NCBI GenBank assembly: GCA_026874595.1
Contig: CM049308.1
Location: forward strand, 53,331,624-53,395,623
Length of the DNA stretch: 64,000 bases
Source of the DNA: Sipunculus nudus
Lineage: Eukaryota; Annelida; Sipuncula; Golfingiida; Sipunculidae
Direction: 5' to 3'
The position numbers were made by a program, and so were the translations under genes. The notes beneath the pieces were generated by a model that saw only the letters and a program-made list of their open reading frames with translations, did not search any database and was not told where the DNA came from. Positions 10,943-23,806 of the stretch are shown piece after piece (within the stretch, counting starts at the first letter, position 1; every line of letters starts with the position of its first letter).

Positions 10943-11818
10943 AGTCTAATTGGTTAAGACATTAATGGAATTATTAAATATGGTTAGACTAGATGGGATA
11001 CTTAAATTAGACGGAAGATTATAGATAGGTCTATAATGGGATTCTTACGTGTTCCTGGGATAGTGTAAAGGCACAGGAGTAGCTTATAAGTTATATGGTG
11101 GATTCTGAATTGTACCAGAATTGCACAGATTTAATTATATACATCTGAGAGATGAAAGATATAAATAAATAAATAAAATAATAATAATTAAATGGATAGT
11201 GTTGACTATGAAGTTTACTTTAGCCATGGGTCATATTGGCTTGTAAAAGTGAGTAGTTGACTGCTTTCATGAACAAAATCCTTATTAATGGATTGGGCTG
11301 GTTCAATCTGGGAAGCTATAATGCACAATTAAGAGGCTTGCGTAAGATAGCTGTGAGTTGTGTGGAGATGTAGCTATTATGATTGTTCTGTAACTTTTCA
11401 TTATCTGGATAATTGGAGTGATTAGTATTCAAATGATTGTTGACAGTTTTCAATCATTTAATATAGGGAAATAGTTCCAGACGGAATTTCGTATGAATTT
11501 TTAACCTAACCTGAGACAAAAATAAAAATAAAATAAAATTATTAGTCAATAATAATTAGGGATGAGTAAACCCCCCTGTGCTTTGCTGGTATACGGAGTT
11601 AATATTGTCTCACAGTTATCAGTACAGACATCACTTGATAAACGATAAAAAGTTTGCCAGCATATGGATTACCAGTGACTGTGTATCCTGCTGTTCCTGA
11701 CAGGGAAACTGCATGGGCTGAAGACTGGTGAGAAGTTCTGTCAAGTAGTGCTGGATTTTGTGAAAACAGAAGAAATTGTCACTGATACCTGGACTTTACG
11801 TTACGAGTGGTTGTCAAC
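10943..11818. other. Gypsy leader between primer site and gag
   Basis: About 880 bp of AT-rich untranslated leader with no coding frame of note. Confidence 0.5.
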
Positions 11819-12841
11819 ATGGCTGAACAAAGTGTGGAGACCAGAGGAAAAAATAAGCAGCTGCAGCAGACTGTGGACATTACTGATATATTTCCTGATT
11901 CTCATGAGCTAAGGGATCAGGAAATGCCAACTATGAACTTTTCTGATGACCGACGCAGTAACAAGAATCGTGGCCATCCTCCTGACCTAGATCGCGGAGA
12001 TGGTGCCCGTCCCAGAGGTGAACAGGATTACCACAGATATATGGCTCCGGTCAAGAAGTCTCCATATCCTTTCAACATTCCGACGTTTTGTGGGTCCGGA
12101 AGATGGGGAACCATCATTAAGCAGTTCGAGGCAATTGCTGGTATCTTTAAAAGGTGATGCTGCTGATTTCGCATCCGAACTGGAGCCAGCAGTCCTATCA
12201 GATTACAGGGCCCTGGTTCATGAATTGAGTTTGCGCTTCACCGTGCATACAACACGGGAGATTAGCCAAAATCTATTCTACACGAGAAAACTGAAAAAGC
12301 ATGAAACACCAAGGGAGTATGCTGCTGCCCTCAAGAGTCTGGTCCAGCGTGCTTATCCTCGTGGACGTTCTGCCGAAGTCAGAGACGACATGCTTTTAAA
12401 GCAATTCTTCGATGGCATTGATGACCAGGATGCTTGCTATCAGGTCCGATACCTGCAAAGACCCCGGTGTATCGACGAGGCTGTAGACAAGTTACAGGAA
12501 TACTATAACTACAAACAACTTGAGCAGGATAACCGCCATAAGGGGACAGTCCAGACTGTGACTAACGCAGTGTCCCCGCAAAGGAACCCATTCAAGAAAG
12601 AGACTGTTTCACAAAGTATAAACCCAGACGTACAGCAGTTGTGTGATACAGTTAAAACCTTAACCACTGAACGTCTAAACTGTTACAAGGACAGACTGCT
12701 GCAAGTCAAGGTTTATTTCACCCTCCGCAGTCAAAGAAGGTGAAATGCTTCAAATGTGGAGAGATGGGACATTTTGCCAGAGACTGTCCACATAAATTTA
12801 GTACTCAGCCAAATGGAGCTATCAACCGGAAGGAAAACTAA
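11819..12841 (+). pseudogene. Gypsy gag, frame-slipped
   Basis: Starts at ATG 11,819 (MAEQSVETRGKNKQ) in one frame. Near 12,145 the recognisable gag reading moves to another frame, and near 12,700 it returns to the first. There a CCHC zinc knuckle (CFKCGEMGHFARDC, 12,746-12,787) identifies the nucleocapsid part, and a TAA follows at about 12,839. The middle section (LLVSLKGDAADFASELEP and beyond) has the look of a Gypsy capsid region. The two slips are compensating, and would stop normal capsid synthesis. Confidence 0.7.
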
Positions 12842-15800
12842 CTGGGGTTGACCCTGACGCCCAAGGGCCAACCCTGAATACTACACAGGGACATGTAAAT
12901 GATAAACGTTATACTGAACATCTGGATAACACAAGCCTGTATATAGATGCTTCTATATATGGAGTGAATGGACCATTTTTGCTGGACACAGCTGCCAGTA
13001 GGACTATCATATCAAAGAGATGTTATGAACAGATATCAAAGTCAATAACAGAACAATTATCAAGTACTTTAGATTCACCAGCTCAGCTGCAACTAGCAGA
13101 TGGCACCCCGTTGAAATCGTGGGGTCGATATACTTTGCCAATTAAGATTAATAGTGTTACCAGCTGGCATCCTGTTATTGTAGCTGATGTGCTAGATTTT
13201 GGAATACTCGGTTTAGATTTTCTCAGAAACAACCAATGCCAGATTGATATGGACTCACAGCAGATGTACCTGAAAGATATCAAGGTACCTTTCTATTATG
13301 AACAATTTAAGCCAGGACTAAGAGAAATTCAGTTGACCCAAGGCTGTGTTATTCCAGCCAGAACTGAAACTGTGCTACCAGCTATGGTCAATCTTAGAAA
13401 CATGGACAATTGTTTGATACAGCCAAACCAATTAGTTGAAGAACGGTATAATATAAAGGTAGCAAGCGTTTTAGTGAATATTTCTGATGGACAGTTACCT
13501 GTACTGCTATTAAATCCTACAAACAGTTATATACATTGACACAAGTTTACCAAACTTGGAATTGTTGAACCAGTTTGGGTACCAGAGACATGTTTACCAT
13601 TAGGGAATTCACTGATTAGGAAAAATTGCCTAGAGGCAGAATCAGAATCCATATCAATATCACGGCCGGATGATGATGCGGATCGGGTTAAACTACTACC
13701 AGAATCAGTGAAGGACCGTGTCATTCAAGCTTCAGATTTGTTATCAAATGAAGAGTATGAGCGCCTGATATCCCTGTTACAGGAGTACCAAGATGTATTT
13801 GCCAGAGATGATACAGACCTCGGACAGACTAACATTGTTGAGCATTCAATCGATAATGGTGACCATGCGCCGATAAAGCAACGACCGAGAAGGACTCCAT
13901 TAGCCTTTAAAGGAGAAGAATGGACTGAAATACAGAAAATGCTGAAAAATGGGGCGATTAAAGAATCATCGTCACCTTGGTCCTCGCCAGTTGTACTAGT
14001 GCGGAAAAAAAACGGCTCCACACGTTTTTGTGTTGATTATAGGAAACTAAACGAAGTTACCAAAAAGGACTCTTATCCATTACCAAGGATGGATGACTGC
14101 TTCGATTCCTTGTCAGGGTCTAAGTACTGTTCTACCATTGACTTAGCCAGCGGTTACTGGCAAATTAAAGTAAAGATGAAAGACCAGCCTAAAACTGCAT
14201 TCGCTACAAAATCTTGACTATATGAATTCACAGTTATGCCATTCGGGTTAGCCAACGCGCCAAGCACATTTGAACGATGTATGGAGACAATCTTACGAAA
14301 TTTGCAAAGGCAAACTTGTCTGATCTATTTAGATGATATTATTGTGTTCAGCAGAGACTTTGATGAACATATCATCAGGCTGAGGGAAATCTTTACAAGG
14401 ATCAAAGCTGCTGGCCTGAAATTGAAGCCATCCAAGTGTCAATTTCTGCAAAAAGAAGTAAAATTCTTAGGACACATAGTGTCTGAAACTGGTATAGAGA
14501 CTAATCCAGATAAAATACAGGCAGTGAAAAACTGGACTATCCCTAAAACTGTAACACAGTTACGCTCTTTCCTAGGATTCTGCTCATATTATAGACGTTT
14601 CATTAAGGGATTCTCTGATATAGCTACCCCACTGAACAGACTGATCAGTAAGAATATACCATTTGTATGGAGAGCAGAGTTTCAGCAGGCCTTTGACTGT
14701 CTATAAAGAAAGTCTGATTACTGCGCCTGTTATGTCATACCCTACAGCTGGAGACACATATATATTGGACACTGATGCATCAGATTATGCTGTTGGTGCT
14801 GTTTTATCACAAATCCAGAATGGTGAGGAAAAGGTCATAGCCTATGCGAGTCGTTCTCTTAACAAGGCAGAGCGCAACTATTGTGTAACACGGAAAGAAT
14901 GACTTGCAATAGTGAACTTTATCCAACATTTTCGGAACTATTTATTGGGCCGTAAATTTCTGGTACGCTCTGATCACCAGCCTCTTAAGTGGTTGTTTAA
15001 TTTGAGGGAGCCTAGTGGACAAGTTGCCAGATGGTTAGAACAACTACAAGCATATGACTTTTCAATTGACTACAGACCAGGCAAGAAACACTGAAATCCT
15101 GATGGGATGTCCAGGAAGCAATGTGATCCCAAGAACTGTACATGTAATTCAGACACTGACTACTATTTACCATGTGGACCTTGTCCAAAGTGTGACAGAA
15201 ACACAGAAACCATGAACTTTAAATTAGCTAGGGTAACAACTCGTACTGATGTGCAAGCAGCGACTCACGACAGAAATTCAGACACTGCCTGGATACCGCA
15301 ATTTTCTAATCAAGACATCAGAAAAATGCAGGAAAATGATCCTGATATTCATCCTGTGTTGCTGTGGAAAATGGACTCTGCTGAGAGACCAGCTGAAAAT
15401 CAAGTCGTCTTCCGCAATCAAGTCGCACGTAACCTGTGGCTCAACTGGAATTTGTTGGAAGTGCAGGATGGGGTCCTGTGGATTAAAAGAACAGACAGCG
15501 GTGATCAAAGGGGAAAATGCATCGTTGTTCCGATAGAAATGCAAGCAGATATTTTAGAATTAGGTCACAATTCATTGCAAGCAGGTCACATGGGATATAA
15601 GAAAACCTTAGCTAGAATATCTAGGACATTTTATTGGTAAAAAATGAGAGAGACTACCCATAACTGGATCAAATCCTGCAATATATGTGCTGCAAACAGT
15701 AAATCGCCTAAACATCGGAAGGCACCAAAAGGGAATGTGAATGTGGGAGCTACATTGGATCGCATTAGTACTGATGTAATGGGACCATTTTCCCTTACAC

Positions 15801-16647
15801 CCAGGGGTAATAAGTATATATTAGTGGTACAAGACTATTTCACCAAGTGGGTAGAAGTATTTCCTATTCCTGATCAGACTGTAGAAACTTGTGCGGACAA
15901 GATTGTCAATGAATTCTTTTCAAGGTTTGGGATACCTTTACATTTACACTCTGATCAAGGTAGAAACTACGAGGATGAACTATTTCAAGAATTGTGTCAA
16001 ATGTTGCACATAAAGAAAACTCGGACAACACCCCGACATCCAGCAGGGAATGGCATGGCAGAGAGATTTAACAGAACACTGCTTAAATGATTAAGTCTTA
16101 CTTGAAAAATCAACAGAATAATTGGGACTTGCATTTACCGTGGTAAGCTAGTGTTTACAGGTCAGCAGTGCACGAGAGCACCGGTTATACTACGAACATG
16201 CTGATGTTAGGCAGAGAAGTCCGCATGCCAGCAGAGCTCATTTATGGAAGCCCCTCCAGATATGAAGTCAAGTCGTATGGAGATTTTGTGCAAAATCTAC
16301 AGAACACTATTGCTCAAGCCCATCAGTTAGCACGTGAAAAATTGAATGGTAGAATCGAAAAGCAGGATGAAAATTACAATACTAGATTAGGTTTTAAAGT
16401 GTATCAGCCTTGGACATTAGTATGGCTATTAAATGAGATGAAACTGGTAGGAAAATGTCCAAAACTGCAAAACAACTGGGTAGGGCTATATATTGTTGTG
16501 CAGACACTGAGTGACCTGGTCTACTGTGTACAGACTACAAAGGCAGGCACCATTAAGGTAGTGCATTATGATAAGCTTAAGCTATTTGAAGGGAAGACAA
16601 TTCCAGTCTGGCTGAGAAAGAAACAAAAAGAACTATCTTGTAACTGA
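12842..16647 (+). pseudogene. Gypsy pol: protease, reverse transcriptase, RNase H, integrase
   Basis: Domains in order. Protease: LLDTAAS at about 12,982 and ILGLDFL later. Reverse transcriptase: PLPRMDD near 14,080, YLDD at about 14,326, FLGFCSYYRRFI near 14,570. RNase H: DTDASDYAVGAVL near 14,770 and DHQPLKW. Integrase: zinc-binding His/Cys segment near 15,565-15,700, catalytic D-D-E in STDVMG, HSDQGRNYE and GMAERFN, and a GPY/F-like tail (NNWVGLYIV) ending at TGA 16,645. Breaks: TGA at 13,537, 14,215, 14,900, 15,092 and 16,088; TAA at 15,638 and 16,143; frame slips near 14,703 and 16,092. All catalytic residues named are present; the element is inactive only because the frame is broken. 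No separate envelope gene is seen. Confidence 0.85.
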
Positions 16648-16680
16648 TACATAATTAAGAATTTGTTTTATTTTAGCATC

Positions 16681-18003
16681 ATGCCGGGATACAAGTGCGC
16701 TAAGTGTGGGAAAGAGGGTTCTAGAACCACGATTAAGAAACATGTTTACCGGCATGTGGCGTATGATCAGTGGCCATATACCTGCCCGATCCAGACCTGT
16801 GAATGGTATGGTCGGTTTCCTTCTGCTTACCGGCAACACAAACAGTCGAAAGACCATCAGAGGCAGGCCGCAGCTTTAGGTATCACAAATGACAGTGATC
16901 ATCCGAAACCAAACCCGGCAGCCTTCATGACAGAGGCCGAAATGATAATTAAACTTACGGATACCACTGATTGCCAGGAAGCCACTAATATTCCAGTCAT
17001 ACCACTACCCACCAAGATCGTTGAACATGGCCACCAGGATGATTCAGCTAGTGTCACTGTCCCACCACCAGCCAAGAAACGAAAGACTAGTGATGAGGCT
17101 ATGCCCCAAACTGTTATTGAATCACCCAGCAAACAAACCCTGGAACCGCTTACTCCGAGCAGATTTCGTCAAATATGCAAAGAGGTGACTCACTTCAGCT
17201 TTTCTCCAGTTACACCAGTTAGTTTCGCCGATGAGAGTGTACTTACACCACTGCTGGATGAATGTTCCTCCTTAGATAAGGCTATCACAACTTCAACTAC
17301 CAGTTCAACAATGCCCATTCAACCTACTACCACCAGTGCCAGCTTCATCCAGCCATCAACTGTAACATCTACCAGTTCTGCCTCATATCCTATACCATGT
17401 ACAAGCACAGCTCCATTCTTCACATCTACCACTTCTGCTTCATGTCCAATACCAATTACCAATTCAGCTCCATTCTTCACCACCGCTGATGCCTCAACCT
17501 CATACAAGCCACGCACGTTCACTGGCCGTCTAACGTTCGAGTAACTAAGAGATTGTCTTAGGAACAACAAACCTTGCGATGTGCCACCCCCTAATCTAAC
17601 TCATCTAACGGCAACTTTGAGGGAAGAAGTTCACACCACCAGAAAAGACCTAACACACCATTTCTCAAAACTGTCAGATGTGGTAAAAATAAATGGTAGA
17701 GAGCAAAACAGACAGCTGTATGAGTGTGCGAAGAATCACAATGCAATGTCAAATAACATTCAGCAGCTTGTTCATATTTCTAATGATTCTTACAATCCAT
17801 CCTACAGTAGGTCTGCAGTGCGACTGCAACTTGCAGGTTTACTTGATAACCTTTTCCTAACTCTGGCACCACTGCATAACCACCAGGACCACTCAAATAA
17901 TTACTCAGCCTCATGTTCCAAATGTCAGCAAACAGAGGAGCTGTTGAACAAAGCTATCTCCGTAAGTGATCCAGGTTTGTTGTATGTAACTACCAGATAC
18001 TGA
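16681..18003 (+). pseudogene. Accessory ORF after Gypsy pol with zinc fingers, one stop
   Basis: A frame of about 440 codons from ATG 16,681, directly after integrase, open except for one TAA at 17,542-17,544. The N-terminus has two C2H2-like fingers: C6-x2-C9-x11-H21-x3-H25, and C35-x4-C40-x12-H53-x5-H59. Then come a basic nuclear-localisation-like patch (PPPAKKRKTSD), a long Ser/Thr/Pro-rich low-complexity stretch with loose repeats (STTSASCPIPI-like), and a C-terminal part with a Cys pair (CSKCQ). It has no signal peptide or membrane segment, so it is not an envelope protein. Its role is unknown; DNA or RNA binding is an inference from the fingers. Confidence 0.65.
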
Positions 18004-18641
18004 CTTTTCTCATCTTGGAATGTCTATACTGCTGATCAACCAGTGCGTGATCAACTACTTTACCAGAGACAGCACCCGTCGTGGCCATGAGCAGCTTCCC
18101 TGGACTTTATACATACATTTTCATTTTAATGGACTCGGTGCAACCGCTTTCATCTGCCTGGAATAATTGTAGGTGCAGTACTTTTACTTCCTTTATTTCC
18201 ACAGAGGTCAATACAGAGACTGCTTGTTACCTTGTATTGTTGCCACAAATGGATGCCATTTGAATACTGAAATAATGAAATTAATCTTACTAATATATAA
18301 ATGTAGCACAGGGTCCATGTACAACTACAAGGCATATAGGTCCATAAAAAAAGTTCTGTTTTAACCATGGAAATGCTAAGTACAATAAGAATTAAGGAAT
18401 AGGATGCAATAGAATAATGATACCCCTGCCATTATGTAGCAGACATGCTATATTAAGTAACACAGCTGGTATTATACATAATAGAAAGCCATGGTTCTTG
18501 AGAAGAATTATTAACACCAGTATTTGGACTGAGTATTCTTCATGTGAAAGAAAAATGTTCTCCGGGAGTTTAAAGTTAATATATTACATGACAACATTTT
18601 TTTATAATGAATGTGAACCATTACATATCTTAACAGAAAAA
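18004..18641. other. Gypsy 3' untranslated region before the LTR
   Basis: No convincing ORF. The last bases before the LTR, AACAGAAAAAG, are purine-rich and may be the polypurine tract. Confidence 0.45.
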
Positions 18642-21246
18642 GTCATTAGGAATGGAAATTTCAGTAGTGCCATATATTTCTGTTTAAGATAGCTTGATAC
18701 CTCTTAGTGTTAATGTGGGATGGGGGTATTTTTGCAGTGTCAACTTTTAATATTGATATTGACTGATGGTATTAGAATTTGACAGGAACAATTAATATTT
18801 CTGATATACAGGGTGAATCCACAGATGTAAACAGTAAAGGCTGGGATAGAGGACCCTGGTTTCAGTAATATTACTTTTAGTGGCATTGATATCGGTTCCT
18901 GTTGAGAATTATGTCTGTTTTAATATCTGTTGATATTCAGGCATGGTTAGGGAGTCACTTTACTTAATATTTGTAGCACTCGGTATTTTGGATGACTGGT
19001 ATTTTGTTATTATTATTCCCTGGCACAGCTGTCAGTGAAAAATAATTGGTACCCTTTGTCCATATACCGTCGACTTGTTAGGGTGTCACCGTTCTAATAT
19101 TGTAGTATTGTGTAAGGTATGTGTATTTGGATAAATACATGCAGTAGTAGTGATTGGTATTTGAAGGGTATACATCCAATTACATATATTTTATTGTTAA
19201 ATCGGGCGTCCAGAGCTGTCACAGCTGATGGCCGTGATGCGGGACGTGTGAGTTAACGAGAGAGACTTAGGGTTTCAGCTGCTTGTACAGTCGATGAAAA
19301 GTCGCTTATTGTATAAATCTTACCTTTTCTATGGTCAAGGTAACCATAATATGATGGTTAAATGACAGGAGTTACGTAAATTCCGGTATCATAGCAGAAA
19401 TGTCCAAGTTTTGCTTAGTGAGATTCATAGTGGGCGCCATTTTATTCAGCGAGAAGCCGCGTGCGTGACCTAATTAAAACGAGGCTACCCGAGAGCCCGG
19501 ATGTAAAAAATACTATAAAAGGCTGCTGACTGTTCCGATTGGCCGAGACTCTGATCCGCCCCAGCTGACAGGTCAGGGTTTGCGCTAAATTATTCAGCGA
19601 TCCCTCCCCAGCGTGGTATCCTACTTGACGGGGGAACAGCTATCCACTTCACAGAGTGGATATATGCTCTCCTGTGGCGGAACGCTTCTGGGGATGGAGT
19701 TCCTAAAATTCTAGATATCTCCATTGTCATAAATTTTATAGAGTATCCATAATATGGATGAAATTCCACTTAATCTAATGACGTCACGTCACATTGTTTA
19801 TAAACAGTCTATCCACGTGTCCTCTGTTTGAGGACTGACCAATCAGAGGGAATCTCGGGGAATGCCCGCCCTGTTCTGAAAATGGACGCTGTTCTGAAAC
19901 GGAACCCTTGCCCTGTTCCGTAAATGGATAGTTGTTCCGATATGGGATACCGTTCCATAAATTAATACTTAGCTGATTTTATGCTGTTTACTTGCAACAT
20001 TTGGACAAATCTGGAAAATATCTCACACGGTTGCGTGATCTATTAAGCCCACATTACATTAATTGTTACCGCTGATTATTATTCGTATGAATGCCGGGGT
20101 CTTTAATAGTATGGCTCCCTACTCGGAATTTGACTGGGTTTTCCTTACCCGTTTCATCTTCAGTAAGGAAGATAGAGTTTGAAATTCTAGATATGGATCA
20201 ATGATCCATAATGCCTCCGCATGAGGTGGTTTATTACGTAATGTTAAAGATTTGGGCTCGCCTTTTCGGATGTTTACTGGGCGCTTAATAAAGGGATTTC
20301 TGTCAGACAGCGCTGACATATAGCTCGGTTTGTTTACATTGGTCAGTGTACATGGCGAAGTGTTCCATTCAAGTTTATTTTGTTCAACGAATGGCGTCGC
20401 CACTGGCTAATATGTGGGTGTGTTTGGTACATGCCCTAACTGCTCTAAATGGTTATTCAATAGGAGGATCAATGGAGATATCCTGAAAGATAAAATGTAT
20501 ACTAGATATAAGACTGATAACTTAAATACTTAAATATTTTGTGTATTTTCCTTTCCTATTAACAGACATAACTAGACAATATGACACATTGTGATTAAAC
20601 TTAGTAATGAACAATAACTGTTATAAATAAACTGTAAATGTGTTTGTTAAATAACACCATCATTGTAAATATTCTCAGCCATACCTGGGATGGGACATTT
20701 ATTCCTGTCTAGGGTTGATTAGGATCACTCAGGTTGGTCAACAATATTATAATACAGACAAGCTCCAATAGCATTAGATAGGATTTTAGATAAATGATAT
20801 GGGTACTGTTAAAGGGTAATTAAATAGGACAGGGGTTAGACTGTATAGTGTTATTAGCATTTATCTCATATTTGATGCGGTCATCATCATACTTGTTACA
20901 AAGTTCTATATAAAATGTTTGAACTTTATTATTGTCTTGCGCATTAAAGAATGCTTGAGAATTAATGAATTATTTAATAATGGTAATTAATGGGAATAAT
21001 TGAGTGTGTGACATGTGTGGATGTCCACGGACAGTTCCCTAGCTTTTCAATTTTTTTCAATTATAAAATATTTTTGTTTACGGGAATAACACCCCAGCCG
21101 GAGGAAGCGGGCAGGACCGTTCAGCAGTTTCCCTCCGCCACCCTCCTACCCTTGGCCTCCCCTCCCTCCGGTCTTATTCCCCCCCCCCCCCCCCCCCTGT
21201 TCGCCCGCCCCTGACCGGACCCGCAGAGGAAACGGCGGGCGTAACA
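18642..21246 (+). repeat. 3' LTR of the Gypsy element (about 2.6 kb)
   Basis: Direct copy of the 5' LTR, ending GGCGGGCGTAACA. It carries 131 bp (18,953-19,083) missing from the 5' copy and an expanded poly-C run at 21,180-21,197. The same TATA box (19,514-19,521) and CRE-like site are present, so it could drive transcription into kinase exon 5, 50 bp downstream (inference). Confidence 0.8.
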
Positions 21247-21295
21247 ATACATTTTCCACGCGGACCTTAATTAATTAATGGTGGTTACGTTACAG

Positions 21296-21443
21296 AAGAA
21301 CAGCGGGATTTACAGACAGGGTTATCAGTTACACCTTCAGGGAGGCGTACCAGGCAGTGACGTCACTGACAAAAATGAATATTGTCCATCTAGATGTCAA
21401 ACCTGACAACTTCCTGATCACCTATCAGGGGGACATCAAATTG
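21296..21443 (+). CDS. Kinase exon 5 (helix E and catalytic loop)
   Basis: From a TTACAG acceptor to a GTAAGT donor. Its first base completes the codon left by exon 4. It encodes DRVISYTFREAYQAV (helix E) and NIVHLDVKPDNFLI, the catalytic loop with the catalytic Asp, Lys and Asn. The acceptor is only about 50 bp from the end of the Gypsy LTR, so splicing signals such as the branch site may have been displaced. Phase 0 at the 3' end. Confidence 0.85.
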
Positions 21444-21805
21444 GTAAGTATATATATAATATATATGTCAATTTCTTGTCGTCATGATTATAATCACCAG
21501 CTTAAAATAATGCATTATTATCATACATCTCTAATCGTAAACTCATCATAATATTACATATGTACATTAAACGATACTTTAAACAAAAATTACTTTAATT
21601 ATTGAGGTAATGTTTGTTATGTTCTCTCTCTCATCGTCAAACAGTGGTCATTATGTTTGTCAGGAATGTTTGTCTATATATTTCTACTTTTATTATAGAT
21701 ACTTTTTCAGTATAAATGAGTTACTCTGCGTTTTCTACAACGTCGGGCTGCCTGTGTTAAACCATTCCTCCTAACTTACATATATACGTTCCTTTCCTTT
21801 TTCAG

Positions 21806-21981
21806 TGTGATTTCGGGGTCAGTCAAAAACTCCAGCCCGATGGTGGCTGAGTACAGCTGACTGGTCGCTCTCCCGGCACGGATGGATATAAGGCCCCGGA
21901 GGTCATACCGGGCTCAGATGTCGGGACAGAGGCTGATATATTCAGCCTTGCTGTCACCGTGTATGAACTTTACACCTCAAG
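21806..21981 (+). CDS. Kinase exon 6 (DFG to APE), contains in-frame TGA
   Basis: Begins phase 0 after TTTTTCAG with CDFGVSQKL, so the magnesium-binding DFG is intact. It continues to GTDGYKAPEV (the APE motif) and DIFSLAVTVYELYT (helix F, with the conserved Asp). A TGA at 21,848-21,850 breaks the activation segment between DFG and APE; the frame is otherwise open. Ends at GTAAGT with two bases of a codon left over. A single-base change is the simplest origin. Confidence 0.85.
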
Positions 21982-22125
21982 GTAAGTTATTTTTTTTTTC
22001 ATTCAATGTTTATACAAGTCATGCATTCAGATAAGGTCGTGCAGAATTTTATTTATCTTCGGTATTTATTAATATAGCGACTCGTGAAGAATAAATATAT
22101 GTACATGTATATATATATATAAATA

Positions 22126-22159
<34 letters not shown>

Positions 22160-22351
22160 GAAGTTTCGTAATTATAAAGCTAATTATTTCCCATCGTAGA
22201 AGATATATTATATGAGGAGAAAACAATAAAATTCTGATTTCAGAAGTACATTAATAAATATGAATATAATAAAACTAAAACAGATCTTTCTTATCCTTAA
22301 AGTATCTGATAAGATCTGTGTTGAAGTAAAAATGTTGTTTTTATCTTACAG

Positions 22352-22454
22352 GTTGCCATGGAGGAAGCCAAATGACATCTGTGTCCTAGAATGTCTAGAG
22401 GCTACCGGCATAAGTTACCCGGATCACGTGACTAAGGCCGCAAGGGGTATCCTC
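22352..22454 (+). CDS. Kinase exon 7, left part, cut by a transposon
   Basis: Starts after TTACAG and completes the exon-6 codon. It encodes LPWRKPNDICVLECLEATG and HVTKAARG, typical C-lobe sequence. The coding match ends inside GGTATCCTC (22,446-22,454). Beyond that the frame runs into the inserted element and ends at TGA 22,467 after a few foreign residues. The exon resumes at 25,852. Confidence 0.8.
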
Positions 22455-23751
22455 AGAGAGCTTAGATGACGAGAGGGTTCACTCCGCATGCGCCATATTG
22501 AATTTTGAGACACTAGCGCCGCCACGCGGTTGGGGGGGTTAGGACAAAAAACGTCATGACAACATACGCCATGCGGACCTCGCTTCAGGTGTTGTGTGTC
22601 AGCTTTTCACAGAACACAGCGATTCCTTACGTTTCAGCGTGCTACCACATAAATAGAACGGTTATATTAAAACTATTAGATACAAATTATCAATACGTTT
22701 TCCTGTTTATGCTTTATGTGGCTTGATCCCGGTCTCACTGAGGTGACGTTGCCATAGATGGTGTGTATACAGTATAGCCCTTAACTTATATTAAGGCTAT
22801 TTTGCTTATACTTTTTATAGGCTTGAACAAGACATATGATTTTATCATGCTTGATAATTGATTCATGGAAAATTATACTTTATATAATTATTGGTTTCAG
22901 AGATTTAGAATGTATTTTGAAGGATTGGTAAAACTATACAGATTTGTTTAGACAAAAAATGCTTAATCCTTGGATTTTGGAGCAAGCTAATTCAGCCATT
23001 ATGCGTATAGCGTAGTCCTAGGCCTATACCGTACTCAGTCATAGACTATATATATGGTTGATACTGGTAATAATAATAATAATAATATTATTAATAATAA
23101 TTATAATAATAATAACAATAATAATCTATATTTTATTATGAACAGTAATAGATAATTATAATTATTATTATTGTGTATGAAATTAACTATTAGGAAATGT
23201 TTAAAGCCAATTAAAATAAAAGTTATAAAAATAAATTCTATGGGTATAAGCAATTATATACAATTAATAATATGATCCATAAAGATAAACATATTTATAG
23301 ACATATATCATTATTTAAATATTTATATAATTTATAGATTTAAAGTACTGCATATATACAATGATAAATTTATTATATTTTATAATATTACTGATATGTT
23401 TATTTATAATATCTAAGAAATATATTTATATGATATTGAATGTTTATTATCATATATATATATGTATTTTTTTTTAAATATATATATATATTGGTGTGTA
23501 TTATGCAAATGCATTTAAGTGGAATATAATACATGTATTATCTTTTAGATATCCATATTTAATAAACCATAATATATGCATTTAAAACATGTATATTTAA
23601 AATATATATATTATACAATACAATTGTAATATATATATTGTAGTATATTTATATTTATATTTTTCATATAATAAATGCATAGTGTATATTTATGCACAAA
23701 CTGAAGAGTGAAAGAGTGAAAGTTAACCTGAGAGAAGGGCGTCAACATGTG

Positions 23752-23753
23752 AT

Positions 23754-23802
<49 letters not shown>
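23752..23802. repeat. (TA)n microsatellite inside the exon-7 transposon
   Basis: TA run with one interruption, followed by a poly-G tract at 23,825. Confidence 0.8.

Positions 23803-23806
<4 letters not shown>

Larger units (their letters stand above)
8472..21246 (+). mobile_element. Gypsy-type LTR retrotransposon in kinase intron 4
   Basis: About 12.8 kb: a long direct repeat (8,472-10,922), a primer-binding-site-like sequence, gag, pol ordered protease - reverse transcriptase - RNase H - integrase (the Gypsy/Metaviridae order), an additional zinc-finger ORF, and the second direct repeat (18,642-21,246). It lies in the sense orientation of the host kinase and its 3' end is about 50 bp from the kinase exon-5 acceptor. 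The coding part carries several stops and frame slips, so it is not autonomous as read. No target-site duplication could be found, and the 5' boundary of the repeat does not begin with TG in both copies, so the exact ends are uncertain. Confidence 0.85.

Noticed and set aside
21848-21850. In-frame TGA of kinase exon 6 read as selenocysteine
   Set aside because: Kinases do not use selenocysteine at this position, the gene has other lesions, and no SECIS-like element was sought or seen in the 3' UTR.
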